Below, piece after piece: positions 1-7,863 of a stretch of DNA of 53,511 bases (its first letter is position 1; each line of letters opens with the position of its first letter). The notes under the pieces are model-generated. The model was not told the origin of the DNA. It saw only the letters and a list, made by a program, of their open reading frames with translations, and searched no databases. Source of the stretch: Deinococcus marmoris DSM 12784 (lineage in GTDB: Bacteria; Deinococcota; Deinococci; Deinococcales; Deinococcaceae); the NCBI RefSeq assembly GCF_000701405.1, contig NZ_JNIV01000020.1:1-53511 (forward strand), read 5' to 3'. The position numbers were made by a program, and so were the translations under genes.

Positions 1-207
1 CGGTACGCTCCATTGGAGCGTATTCCACGGGAGGGCCTTTTGAAACCATCGGCGGAAGGTACGTTCGTGGAGTCCGCTGTAACGGCTGAGATTCAGGGCA
101 TTGATTCGGCCAGGAATGGCCTGCCACACCGGCATCAGGTGGAGGAAAAAACGCTGTTGGGCAGCGGGGAGATTGAGCAGGGTGAGCAGCACAGGTAAAA
201 TAGTCAT
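1..207 (-). mobile_element. Transposase, N-terminal fragment (cut by window edge)
   Basis: The first 69 codons of a transposase run off the left edge. The start is ATG at 207, preceded by a clear AAGGAGA ribosome binding site. The protein begins MTILPVLLTLLNLPAAQQRF and carries a helical, Arg/Trp-rich stretch (LHERTFRRWFQKALPW) that looks like an N-terminal DNA-binding region. The style matches IS4/IS701-like transposases I know from Deinococcus, but no catalytic DDE residue falls inside the fragment, so the exact family is unproven. It is probably not the same element as the one at the right edge, but this cannot be decided because the two fragments cover opposite ends of the protein. Confidence 0.6.
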
Positions 208-208
208 T

Positions 209-255
209 GGGTCTCCTTGGGTGTGGGCTTGAGAACCTCACCCTACCGGAGACCC
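209..255 (-). promoter_or_regulatory. Inverted repeat hiding the transposase ribosome binding site
   Basis: GGGTCTCC at 209-216 is perfectly repeated in reverse as GGAGACCC at 248-255. In RNA read leftward from outside the element, the upstream copy would pair with the copy that contains the Shine-Dalgarno sequence of the transposase and so block its translation. Such RBS hairpins are an established way for insertion sequences (for example IS10 and IS50) to stay silent when transcribed from neighbouring genes. A transcript that starts between the arms would escape. Confidence 0.55.
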
Positions 256-328
256 GTTTTTTGGGCCACCCCTACTTTTCGTCAAAACTGTCCGAACCAT
301 TGATTAAAGGGGACACGCTGAGCGGGCA

Positions 329-1579
329 TCAGGCCCCGGCCACCTGCTCCTTCCCCTCACGCCGGGCCAGCCAGACGGCCAGCAGCAGCAGCACCCCGCA
401 CAGCACAGCGATCAGCACGAACAGGCTGCGCGGTGAGAAGGCAAACAGCGCCCCGGCCAGACCCGCCGCCGGAATGGCGCACAGCAGGGTCAGGGTCTGC
501 ACTGCCGAGAACAGATCAGCCGTGCCGTTCTGCGGCAGGCGGCTGAACAGGGCAGCGTCGCGGTAGGTCAGGGTCAGGAAGGTCACGCCGCCCAGCAGCC
601 CCACTGCCGCCAGCATCGCGCCGACGTTGCCCGCCGGAACGAACAGCAGCGCCACTGCGCCGATCAGCCCCAGCGCGCGGACCACCACCAGCGTGCGGCC
701 CAGCGGCAGCCTTGAGAGTCGGGGCAACGCCACGCCGTACAGCAGCAGCGTCACGAAGGCGGCCACGAATGGCACGAACGACAGGGTCTGGGCGCTGAAG
801 TCCAGCGTCTGCTGAAGAAAGAGGATCTGAAACAGGCTGAGCTGCTCGATGAACACAGTCAGCAGGTAGAAGGCGGTGATGCCCATCAGGCCAGGATGAC
901 CGCGCATGCCGCCCACCAGCCCCAGGGTGTGGCGCACGCTCTGGCCCAGGCCCAGTTCGCGGTGCTGCGCCATTGCGGCCACGCCGCTGCGGGTTTCGTC
1001 GGTGATCGCATTGCGCCACAGAAACATGACAGTCATGCCGACGCCACCCAGGATGTAAAAGCCACGCATGGTGGCGGTCACGCCGTGCTGGGCAATCACC
1101 AGCCCCACCAATGGCGTCAGCAGGCCGCAGACCGTCACGATCAGGTTGATGATGCCGAAGACGCGCGCCCGTTGCCATTCCTCGACGTCCTCAATCAGCA
1201 GCAGGCTCCACGAGACGGTCACGATGCGCCCGCTGGCGGCCAGCACGGCGGCCACAGCGAAGGCGGCGAAGGAATTGGCGAAGGCCCACACGAACATGGG
1301 CACCGTCCACGAGATCAGGTCACCGATCAGGGTGGTGCGTTTGCGACCCACGCGGTTGGTGATCGGGGCCGCCACCGCCTGAAACAGGAACGACAGGGCC
1401 AGCGTCATGGAGCCGAGCAGCCCGATCTGCGTGCTGGACAGGCCCACGCTGCTCATGTACAGCGGCGCGTAATACAGCACCACCACGCCGAACACGCCCC
1501 ACAGCGGCTCCATCAGAATGGCGTTGCGGGCGTTGCGCGGCAGTCCGGCCAGCGCCTGAAGCTGCAAGCCTCTAGCCAA
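329..1579 (-). CDS. MFS transporter
   Basis: A 416-residue protein with about twelve hydrophobic segments, as expected of the major facilitator superfamily. The loop after the second segment holds NRVGRK near residues 75-80, a form of MFS motif A. The start used is TTG at 1579. An in-frame ATG (ILMEPLWG) lies about 22 codons further in and may be the true start, because no strong ribosome binding site precedes the TTG. The gene diverges from the type III polyketide synthase operon with 192 bases between them, so export of that operon's product is a reasonable guess. The substrate cannot be read from the sequence. It ends about 30 bases from the likely edge of the transposon fragment at the left. 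Confidence 0.8.
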   Translation of the reverse strand: MARGLQLQALAGLPRNARNAILMEPLWGVFGVVVLYYAPLYMSSVGLSSTQIGLLGSMTLALSFLFQAVAAPITNRVGRKRTTLIGDLISWTVPMFVWAFANSFAAFAVAAVLAASGRIVTVSWSLLLIEDVEEWQRARVFGIINLIVTVCGLLTPLVGLVIAQHGVTATMRGFYILGGVGMTVMFLWRNAITDETRSGVAAMAQHRELGLGQSVRHTLGLVGGMRGHPGLMGITAFYLLTVFIEQLSLFQILFLQQTLDFSAQTLSFVPFVAAFVTLLLYGVALPRLSRLPLGRTLVVVRALGLIGAVALLFVPAGNVGAMLAAVGLLGGVTFLTLTYRDAALFSRLPQNGTADLFSAVQTLTLLCAIPAAGLAGALFAFSPRSLFVLIAVLCGVLLLLAVWLARREGKEQVAGA

Positions 1580-1760
1580 GGTGAGGGGCGCTCGGGTGGG
1601 TCTTGGGCGGGCCGGAAGAAGTCATGCCCGCGATTCTAGAACGCCGGCCCCACCGCCATTTCATAGGTCGACTCCGGTGACCGGGACAGATGACCTTTTC
1701 CACGCCTTCGCATTGCCTGAATCTTGTGCAATTCACGCACTCAACATCAGTTTCAACGCC

Positions 1761-1766
1761 TAAATT
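1761..1766 (+). promoter_or_regulatory. -10 box of a leaderless promoter for the polyketide synthase operon
   Basis: TAAATT lies five bases upstream of the ATG at 1772. This places the transcription start at or next to the start codon, and there is no Shine-Dalgarno sequence. TANNNT at this spacing is the known hallmark of leaderless transcripts in Deinococcus. No convincing -35 box is visible. The rest of 1580-1771 shows no gene and serves both divergent transcripts. Confidence 0.45.
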
Positions 1767-1771
1767 GAACC

Positions 1772-2947
1772 ATGCCCGTTTACCTTCACAACATCGCTCT
1801 GGCGCTGCCCGAGACCGCGTACCCCCAGTCGGTGATCCGGGACGTGATTAAGGCGCAACCGGAACTGGACCGCCTGGCCAAACGGCTGACCGGAGCCGCT
1901 TTCAACGCCTCGGGCATCGATCAGCGCTACAGCGTGGTCAGGGAATTTGCCGACACAGACGGAGAAGCTGGTCTGTTCTACGATCCGGCCAATGAGCGGA
2001 TGCTCACACCCACCACCGGGCAGCGCAACATCGTCTACGCGCAGGAGGCCACCAAACTGTACGTGGAGGCCGCCCGCAAGGTGCTGGAGGACAGCCCCTT
2101 CGAGGCTGCCGACATCACCCACGTCATCACGGTGTCCTGCACTGGCTTTTTTGCGCCGGGGCCGGACTACGCCATCGTGCGGGCGCTGGGGCTGGGCGGG
2201 AATGTGGGGCGTTATCACGTGGGCTTCATGGGCTGCTATGCGGCCTTTCCCGCGCTGAAGATGGCCAAGGCATTCTGTCAGGCGGACCCCAACGCCGCCG
2301 TGCTGGTGGTCAGCGCCGAGCTGTGTACCCTGCACATGCGCGCTGCACCGGACCCGGACACGATCATCGCCGCCTCGGTGTTCGCGGATGGCTGCGCCGC
2401 CGCGCTGGTCAGTGCCCGGCCCCCGGCAGCCGGACAGCGGGCGCTGCGAATGGACCACTTCGAGACCACCCTGACCCCCCCCGGCGTGGGCGAGGCAGAG
2501 ATGGCCTGGACGATTGGTGATCAGGGCTACGAGATGGTCCTGAGCAGCTACGTGCCGTCCATCATCGAATCGCATATCGAGGGCGCGCTGTCGCCGCTGC
2601 TGGACCACGAACCCGCGCTGGCCGACGCCCGGCACGCCGGAGTCGAACACTGGGCCGTCCACCCCGGCGGGCGCAGCATTCTGGACAAGGTACAGGGCAG
2701 CCTGAAGCTGAGCGACGAGCAGATGCAGCCCTCACGGGAAATTCTGCGGCAGTACGGCAACATGAGCAGCGCCACGATCCTGTTTATCCTGCGCGATCTG
2801 CTGAACACTGTGCCGGAAGGTGAGCGTGTCTGCGCGATGGCCTTCGGGCCGGGCCTGACCGTGGAAATGGGCCTGCTGAGCGGCGCAGTGGGGACTGGAA
2901 CTGCCGAACTGCCCCAGCGTCAGGGCGAACTGGCCGGGGTGCGGTGA
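1772..2947 (+). CDS. Type III polyketide synthase (chalcone/stilbene synthase family)
   Basis: A 391-residue homodimeric ketosynthase of the chalcone synthase fold, which extends a CoA starter with malonyl-CoA and cyclises the chain. The catalytic triad is complete: Cys155 in GFMGCYAAFPAL, His297 in WAVHPGGRS and Asn330 in YGNMSSATILF. The C-terminal GFGPG-like loop reads AFGPGLTVE near residues 357-365. Length is normal for the family. It starts the operon and overlaps the next gene by four bases (GTGA). A type III PKS followed by a methyltransferase and a flavin hydroxylase is the order known from the Streptomyces griseus srsABC operon, which makes methylated phenolic lipids and quinones. 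An alkylresorcinol or alkylpyrone scaffold is therefore more likely than a flavonoid, although the starter is unknown. Confidence 0.92.
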   Translation: MPVYLHNIALALPETAYPQSVIRDVIKAQPELDRLAKRLTGAAFNASGIDQRYSVVREFADTDGEAGLFYDPANERMLTPTTGQRNIVYAQEATKLYVEAARKVLEDSPFEAADITHVITVSCTGFFAPGPDYAIVRALGLGGNVGRYHVGFMGCYAAFPALKMAKAFCQADPNAAVLVVSAELCTLHMRAAPDPDTIIAASVFADGCAAALVSARPPAAGQRALRMDHFETTLTPPGVGEAEMAWTIGDQGYEMVLSSYVPSIIESHIEGALSPLLDHEPALADARHAGVEHWAVHPGGRSILDKVQGSLKLSDEQMQPSREILRQYGNMSSATILFILRDLLNTVPEGERVCAMAFGPGLTVEMGLLSGAVGTGTAELPQRQGELAGVR

Positions 2948-3666
2948 TCTTTCCGGCCCACTTCCACGGGCGCGAGGTCCAACTGGCCGAGCGTATGGAC
3001 GATCCCCACTGTGACCCCCAGGAACTCAACCAGACCTACGCGCAGTTTGGCGCGGTCAATGGACTGGTGGCCGGCTGGCGGCAGGTCTATCGGCAATTCC
3101 TGCGCCCCCGGCTCTCGGCCTCGCGCCCGAATACGCTGCTGGACATCGGCTGCGGCGGGGGTGACGTGCCGCGTGCCCTGGCCCGCTGGGCGGCGCGCGA
3201 CGGTTTTACCGTGCGGATCACGGCCATCGATGCCGACGCGCGGGCCATCGCCTTTGCCGGGGCGCAGCCGCCTGTTTCCGGTCTGCACTTCCGGCAGGCC
3301 ATGAGCGGCGATCTGGTGCAGGAGGGGCAGCGTTTTGATCTGGTGATCTCCAACCACCTGCTGCACCACCTGACGGCCCCGGAGCTGGATGCCCTGCTGG
3401 CCGACAGTGAGGTGCTGTGTTCTGGTCTGGGTTCCGGTCTGGTGGTCCACAGCGACATCCAGCGCAGTCCGCTGGCGTATCTGGGCTTCCGGGCTGGGAT
3501 CGCGCCGCTGTTCCGGGGATCGTTCATCGGTGAGGACGGGCTGCTGTCCATCCGCCGCAGTTTTACCGCCGCCGAACTGCGCGAGCTGGCTCCGGCGGAT
3601 TGGACGGTCCGTAGCCTGATCCCCTTCCGTAACCTGCTGATGTACGAGGCTCCGGGCCGTGGCTGA
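2944..3666 (+). CDS. Class I SAM-dependent methyltransferase
   Basis: A 240-residue Rossmann methyltransferase. The glycine-rich SAM loop is DIGCGGGD at residues 67-74, followed by an acidic residue at the end of the second strand (ITAIDADAR, near 96) and the HHL-type motif NHLLHHL. The GTG start at 2944 overlaps the PKS stop codon, so the two are translationally coupled. In the related phenolic-lipid operons the methyltransferase O- or C-methylates the polyketide ring, and I infer the same here. Its length is typical for small-molecule methyltransferases. It is not a UbiE orthologue that I can name. Confidence 0.85.
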   Translation: MIFPAHFHGREVQLAERMDDPHCDPQELNQTYAQFGAVNGLVAGWRQVYRQFLRPRLSASRPNTLLDIGCGGGDVPRALARWAARDGFTVRITAIDADARAIAFAGAQPPVSGLHFRQAMSGDLVQEGQRFDLVISNHLLHHLTAPELDALLADSEVLCSGLGSGLVVHSDIQRSPLAYLGFRAGIAPLFRGSFIGEDGLLSIRRSFTAAELRELAPADWTVRSLIPFRNLLMYEAPGRG

Positions 3667-4807
3667 GCCGATGCTGGACGTGCTGATTGTCGGGGGCGGT
3701 CCAGTCGGGCTGTTCCTGGGCTGTCTGCTGGCAAAACGTGGTCTGAGCTTCCGCGTGCTGGAACGGCGAGGCTCTCCAGGGCAGCATTCCCGCGCCATCG
3801 GCATTCACCCGCCTGCGCTGGAAGCCTTCCGCGAGGTGGGGCTGACTGAACCGCTGCTGGCGGAGGGCCTGCCGATCACGCGCGGCATGGTCATGGGCGA
3901 GAACGGGCCGCTGGGCGAACTGGGCTTCGGGACGGCCTCAGCGGAGTTTCCATTTATCCTCTCGCTGCCCCAGCGCGACACCGAGGCCGTTTTACGCCGC
4001 CGACTGGCCGGACTCGCGCCCGGCGCTTTCTGCGCTGGCGTAGACGTGCTGAAATTGCGGGAAGTGGCGGACTGCATTCACGTTACTGCCTGCGAAAACG
4101 GCAGACCGCTGGAACTGCGCGCCCGTTACGTCATCGGTGCGGACGGCTGGCGCAGCCGCGTGCGAAAGGCGCTGGGTCTCTCCTTCCCCGGCCACCTCTA
4201 CCCCGACAAGTACCTGATGGGCGACTTTCCCGACACCACACCGCTGGGGCAAACGGCGCTGGTGTCGCTGACCGGGGACGGCGTGGTGGAATCCTTTCCG
4301 CTGCCGGGGCAAGGAAGGCGTTGGGTAGTCCACACCGGAGAGCAGCTTTGGGGAAATTCCTCAGCACAGGAGTTGACGGCCATGATCGAGGAGCGCACTG
4401 GCCTGCACGTTCCCGCCGCCGAGTGCCGGATGCTCAGCGCCTTTGAGGTCCGCCGCCACCGTGCGCCCCGCATGGTCTGCGGACGGGCCGTGCTGATCGG
4501 GGACGCCGCGCATGTGGTCAGCCCGATTGGCGGGCAGGGCATGAACCTGGGCTGGCTGGACGCTGCCGCGCTGGCCCCGCTGCTGCAAGGGTCTCTGGAG
4601 GGCCGCCGGGTAGACTGGCCGCGTTTTGAACGCAGACGCCTGCGTTCTGCGGCCATCGCCACCCGGCAGGCAGAATTGAATATGGCGGCGGGCCGTCCAG
4701 CGGGCGCACGGGCGCAACGCTGGCGCGAACGCCTGATCGAGAAGGTGCTGCTCTCCCCCACTGCCGAGCCGCTGCTGGCCAAAGCGTTCACGATGCGCTG
4801 GCTATAG
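3659..4807 (+). CDS. FAD-dependent aromatic-ring monooxygenase
   Basis: A 382-residue group A flavoprotein hydroxylase (PHBH/UbiH fold). The ADP-binding GGGPVG is at residues 12-17, the DG motif YVIGADGWRS near 158-167, and the FAD ribityl motif GDAAHVVSPIGGQGMNLG starts at 281. GTG at 3659 is preferred because GAGG lies nine bases upstream and it overlaps the methyltransferase end by eight bases. An ATG at 3671 would remove only four residues. In the srsABC-type pathway the equivalent enzyme hydroxylates the phenolic ring and yields a quinone. Here it probably acts on the PKS product after or before methylation. Confidence 0.85.
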   Translation: MAEPMLDVLIVGGGPVGLFLGCLLAKRGLSFRVLERRGSPGQHSRAIGIHPPALEAFREVGLTEPLLAEGLPITRGMVMGENGPLGELGFGTASAEFPFILSLPQRDTEAVLRRRLAGLAPGAFCAGVDVLKLREVADCIHVTACENGRPLELRARYVIGADGWRSRVRKALGLSFPGHLYPDKYLMGDFPDTTPLGQTALVSLTGDGVVESFPLPGQGRRWVVHTGEQLWGNSSAQELTAMIEERTGLHVPAAECRMLSAFEVRRHRAPRMVCGRAVLIGDAAHVVSPIGGQGMNLGWLDAAALAPLLQGSLEGRRVDWPRFERRRLRSAAIATRQAELNMAAGRPAGARAQRWRERLIEKVLLSPTAEPLLAKAFTMRWL

Positions 4808-4843
4808 AGTGTCGGAAATGGTCACATTGGGAGCAAATCTGGA

Positions 4844-6154
4844 GTGGTCAGTCTGTGCGCGAGGTTCCCACTGTCCCGCATCCTGATCGCCTCGCAGCCT
4901 ATCGCCGGGCATGTTCTGCCGCTGCTGCCCATCGCGCGGGAACTGGTGCGGCGCGGACATGCTGTGCGCTGGTACACCGGGCGCAGGTACGCGGCGCGGG
5001 TGGAGGCAGCGGGGGCCGAATTTCTGCCCTTCGTCCACGCCCGCGATTTCGACGATGCCGATTTCGGGGCCACTTTCCCTCAGCGCAACTGGCGGCGCGG
5101 TCTGCGGCAGTTGCAATACGACGTGCAACAGATCTTCGTGGGCGGGATCGAGGGCAACATGCACGATCTGCGGCAGATTCAGCGGGACTGGCCCGCCGAC
5201 GCCGTGCTTGCTGATCAGACGCTGGTGGCGGCGCTGCTGCACGCAGAGGTGGGTGGGCCACCCTGCGCGCTGCTGGGCGTCTTGCCGCTGGGCATCCAGA
5301 GCCGCGATACCGCGCCGTTCGGGCTTGGGCTGCCGCCTTCTGCCACGCCCGCAGGTCGGGCCAAAAACCGCGCTCTGCACTGGCTGACGCAGCAGGTCGT
5401 CTTTAGCGCAGCGTCGCGCGATCTGGCGGCGGCCTGCGGACGCATGGGCGTGCGGCCCCGGCCCTTTTCGCTGCCGAGATCGCCCCACCTGATGCTTCAG
5501 CCCACCGTCCCCGCCTTTGAGTACCCGCAGAGCGATCTGCCGCGCACCCTGCATTTCATCGGTCCAATCACGCCGCCTGTTCCGGCGCGGGTGGACCTGC
5601 CCGCGTGGTGGCCGGACGTTCTGGAAGCAAAACGTCCAGTGGTGCTGGTGACCCAGGGCACCCTCGCCACCGATCCGCGTGAGCTGATCCTGCCCACCCT
5701 GAGGGCGCTGGAAAATGAGGACGTGCTGGTCATTGCGGCGGGCGCGGCTGGACTGGAGAATCTGCCTGCCAACGCCCGCGCGGCGGCCTTCGTTCCCTTC
5801 GCGGCGCTGTTACCACACGTCTCGGTGTACGTGACCAACGGCGGCTATGGCGGCGTGCAGTCGGCGCTGGCACACGGCGTCCCGGTGGTGGTGGCGGGCG
5901 GCAGCGAGGACAAGACGGAGGTGGCGGGCCGCGTGGCCAACGCGGGGGTAGGCCCGAATCTGCGGACGGCCCGGCCTACGCCCGAGCGCATTCGCCGGGC
6001 GGTGCTGGGCCTGCTGGGCGACAGCCCCCAGCGGCAGCGGGCGCAGATGCTGGGAGCCGAGATGCGCCTGCACGACGCGCCAAATGAGGCCGCGACGCTG
6101 GTGGAACAGTTGGCGCGGACAGGGCGTGCAGTGAAGCGAGTCGTCAGTCTTTGA
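4844..6154 (+). CDS. Family 1 glycosyltransferase (UGT/YjiC type)
   Basis: A 436-residue GT-B glycosyltransferase. The N-terminal domain holds SQPIAGHVLPLLPIARELVR (His23 sits where the catalytic base lies in GT1 enzymes). The C-terminal nucleotide-sugar domain holds FVPFAALLPHVSVYVTNGG and GVPVVVAGGSEDK, the latter in place of the plant-type PSPG box. It starts with GTG at 4844, 36 bases after the monooxygenase and with GGGAG about ten bases upstream, so it is probably the fourth gene of the PKS operon. GT1 enzymes of this shape attach sugars to small lipophilic acceptors such as polyketides or carotenoids. The stop region overlaps the oppositely oriented gene at 6144 by 11 bases. Confidence 0.85.
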   Translation: MVSLCARFPLSRILIASQPIAGHVLPLLPIARELVRRGHAVRWYTGRRYAARVEAAGAEFLPFVHARDFDDADFGATFPQRNWRRGLRQLQYDVQQIFVGGIEGNMHDLRQIQRDWPADAVLADQTLVAALLHAEVGGPPCALLGVLPLGIQSRDTAPFGLGLPPSATPAGRAKNRALHWLTQQVVFSAASRDLAAACGRMGVRPRPFSLPRSPHLMLQPTVPAFEYPQSDLPRTLHFIGPITPPVPARVDLPAWWPDVLEAKRPVVLVTQGTLATDPRELILPTLRALENEDVLVIAAGAAGLENLPANARAAAFVPFAALLPHVSVYVTNGGYGGVQSALAHGVPVVVAGGSEDKTEVAGRVANAGVGPNLRTARPTPERIRRAVLGLLGDSPQRQRAQMLGAEMRLHDAPNEAATLVEQLARTGRAVKRVVSL

Positions 6155-6668
6155 TGCCGATCCGCTGCAACCGCCAGCGCAGGCTTCGCTGCAACATCAC
6201 CGGGTAGAGGTGGGTGGGGATGGTGGTCAGCAGCAGCCATCCGGCGGTATCGGCAGCGCGCAGCCGCAGCGCGCCCACGGCAAGGCCCAGGCAGATCAGC
6301 GCCAGCAGCAGGTGGCTGTATTCCGCCTCGCGGGTGGCCCGGTCCAGCCGCGCCAGCGAGGCGCGCGTGCCGCCGAAGCCGCGTGCATCCCGGCGCAGGC
6401 GTTCCCAGCCCACCCACCTAAGAAGATTGGCAAAAACTGGCGCTCCCAGCCTTTTATAGAAGGGGACTTCACCGTCACCAACGGTAAAAAATGAACCACG
6501 CAGCACCGGCCTGGTCAGGGCTAACAGATACAGCGCCCACCACATCAGCAGGACCTGCACCCCCAGCGCGAAGAGGAGGGTGTGAAATCCAGTAACACGG
6601 CCCAGCCCCCAGGCAGTCAGCGCCACCAGCAGCCCCGCGCCGCCCAGTTTCGCCGGGACGAGCAGCAC
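6144..6668 (-). CDS. Small membrane protein, CrtO-like acyltransferase candidate
   Basis: A 174-residue protein with two N-terminal and two C-terminal hydrophobic segments around a polar core. The tail pattern, AEYSH followed by a membrane helix and then P-T-H-LYP-M-LQRSLRWRLQRI, recalls the glycosyl-diaponeurosporenoate acyltransferase (CrtO) family of staphyloxanthin synthesis, where an A-E-x-x-H region and an N-x-P...QRYxRxR tail are seen. I rely on remembered family features only, so the assignment is tentative. It begins with GTG three bases after the permease stop codon, in that operon, and runs tail to tail into the glycosyltransferase. A glycosyltransferase beside a CrtO-like protein would fit synthesis of an acylated glycoside. 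Confidence 0.45.
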   Translation of the reverse strand: MLLVPAKLGGAGLLVALTAWGLGRVTGFHTLLFALGVQVLLMWWALYLLALTRPVLRGSFFTVGDGEVPFYKRLGAPVFANLLRWVGWERLRRDARGFGGTRASLARLDRATREAEYSHLLLALICLGLAVGALRLRAADTAGWLLLTTIPTHLYPVMLQRSLRWRLQRIGIKD

Positions 6669-6671
6669 GCC

Positions 6672-7847
6672 CTAGAGCCGTCCCAGCGCGTCCACCACGG
6701 TCACGCGCCCGGCGCTGCGGGCAGGCCACAGTCCGGCCAGCAGACCCAACGCCAGCGCCACGCCCAGACCCACCAGGATCAGGCGTGGGGTCAGGGCCGC
6801 GCCATTGAAGCCCGCCAGATTCTGGGTGTAGACGTTGATGCCGCCCGCACCCAAGGCCGCCAGCCCCAGCCCCACCACGCCGCCCAGCACCGACAGCAAC
6901 ACGGTTTCGCTCAGCACCAGCCGCCGCACGAAGGCGGGCCGCGCCCCGATGGCCCGCAGGGTGCCGAATTCGCGGGTGCGCTCGTAAACGCCCATCAGCA
7001 CGGTGTTGACCACCGCCAGCCCGCCCACGATCAGGGCGATGGCCGACAGGCAGACGCTCAGGATGTCAGCGCTGTTCAGCACTTTGCCGATATTGCCCAC
7101 CACGTCCGCGCGGGTGCTGACCTCCAGACCCAGCCCGCCCACCTGGGGCTGCTTCGCCAGCGCGGCGGCCACCCGGTCTGCATCGGCGGGGTTCTTCAGG
7201 CGTAGCGCCACCAACGAGAGGCTATCCCCCACCCCGAAGGCGCGCTGCACAGCCTCGATGGGCAGGAAGGCAAAGGTATCGGTCAGCGCACCTTCCGGCT
7301 GGAGGATGCCAACCACCCGCGCACTTCCCCGCCGGGTCAGCTCCAGGGTATCGCCCAGCCCCAGCCCCAGGTTCTGCGCGGCCTTGGCCCCCAGCACGGC
7401 CACATCTTTTCCGGCGTCGCCCGCCCTCAGCAGGCGGCCCTGGGCTGGCCGCACACCCGTGAACATGGCGTCGATGCCACTGGCGGCGGGCAGGCCATAA
7501 AAGACGGCGCTCTGGGCCGGGTCCAGCGACTGGCGGATGGTGGCGGCCACCGGGGTCAGGGCCGTGATCCCCAGCGTGGGGGCCAGCTTTTTCAGTGTTT
7601 CCACCACCGCCGGATTCATGTCCATGCGCGGCAGCAGGGTCTCCCCTGCCCGCGTACTCGCCACCTGAAGGTCCGGTCCCACCGTGCCCAGTTCAGCGGC
7701 GAACACACCGCGCAGGCCCTCGCCCAGCGACAGGAAAATCATCATGCTGCCCAGCGCCACCGCCAGTCCCAGCGCCGTCAGGACGGTTCGCACCGGACGG
7801 CGCAGCAGGCCCAGGCCAGCCAGCCTCAGCAGATCAGCGTTTCGCAC
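6672..7847 (-). CDS. ABC transporter permease, MacB/FtsX type
   Basis: A 391-residue permease with an N-terminal membrane helix, a periplasmic MacB-like domain (about residues 45-230) and three C-terminal helices of an FtsX core domain, including the conserved [20 protein letters not shown] near the second helix. Such proteins drive lipoprotein or small-molecule export, or mechanotransmission, together with a cognate ATPase. No ATP-binding subunit is present on either side. The upstream neighbour is a GH15 hydrolase (16 bases away) and the downstream neighbour the CrtO-like candidate (3 bases). The start is GTG at 7847. The partner ATPase must be encoded elsewhere. Confidence 0.85.
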   Translation of the reverse strand: MRNADLLRLAGLGLLRRPVRTVLTALGLAVALGSMMIFLSLGEGLRGVFAAELGTVGPDLQVASTRAGETLLPRMDMNPAVVETLKKLAPTLGITALTPVAATIRQSLDPAQSAVFYGLPAASGIDAMFTGVRPAQGRLLRAGDAGKDVAVLGAKAAQNLGLGLGDTLELTRRGSARVVGILQPEGALTDTFAFLPIEAVQRAFGVGDSLSLVALRLKNPADADRVAAALAKQPQVGGLGLEVSTRADVVGNIGKVLNSADILSVCLSAIALIVGGLAVVNTVLMGVYERTREFGTLRAIGARPAFVRRLVLSETVLLSVLGGVVGLGLAALGAGGINVYTQNLAGFNGAALTPRLILVGLGVALALGLLAGLWPARSAGRVTVVDALGRL

Positions 7848-7863
7848 GGCCCAGGGTAGCGCG

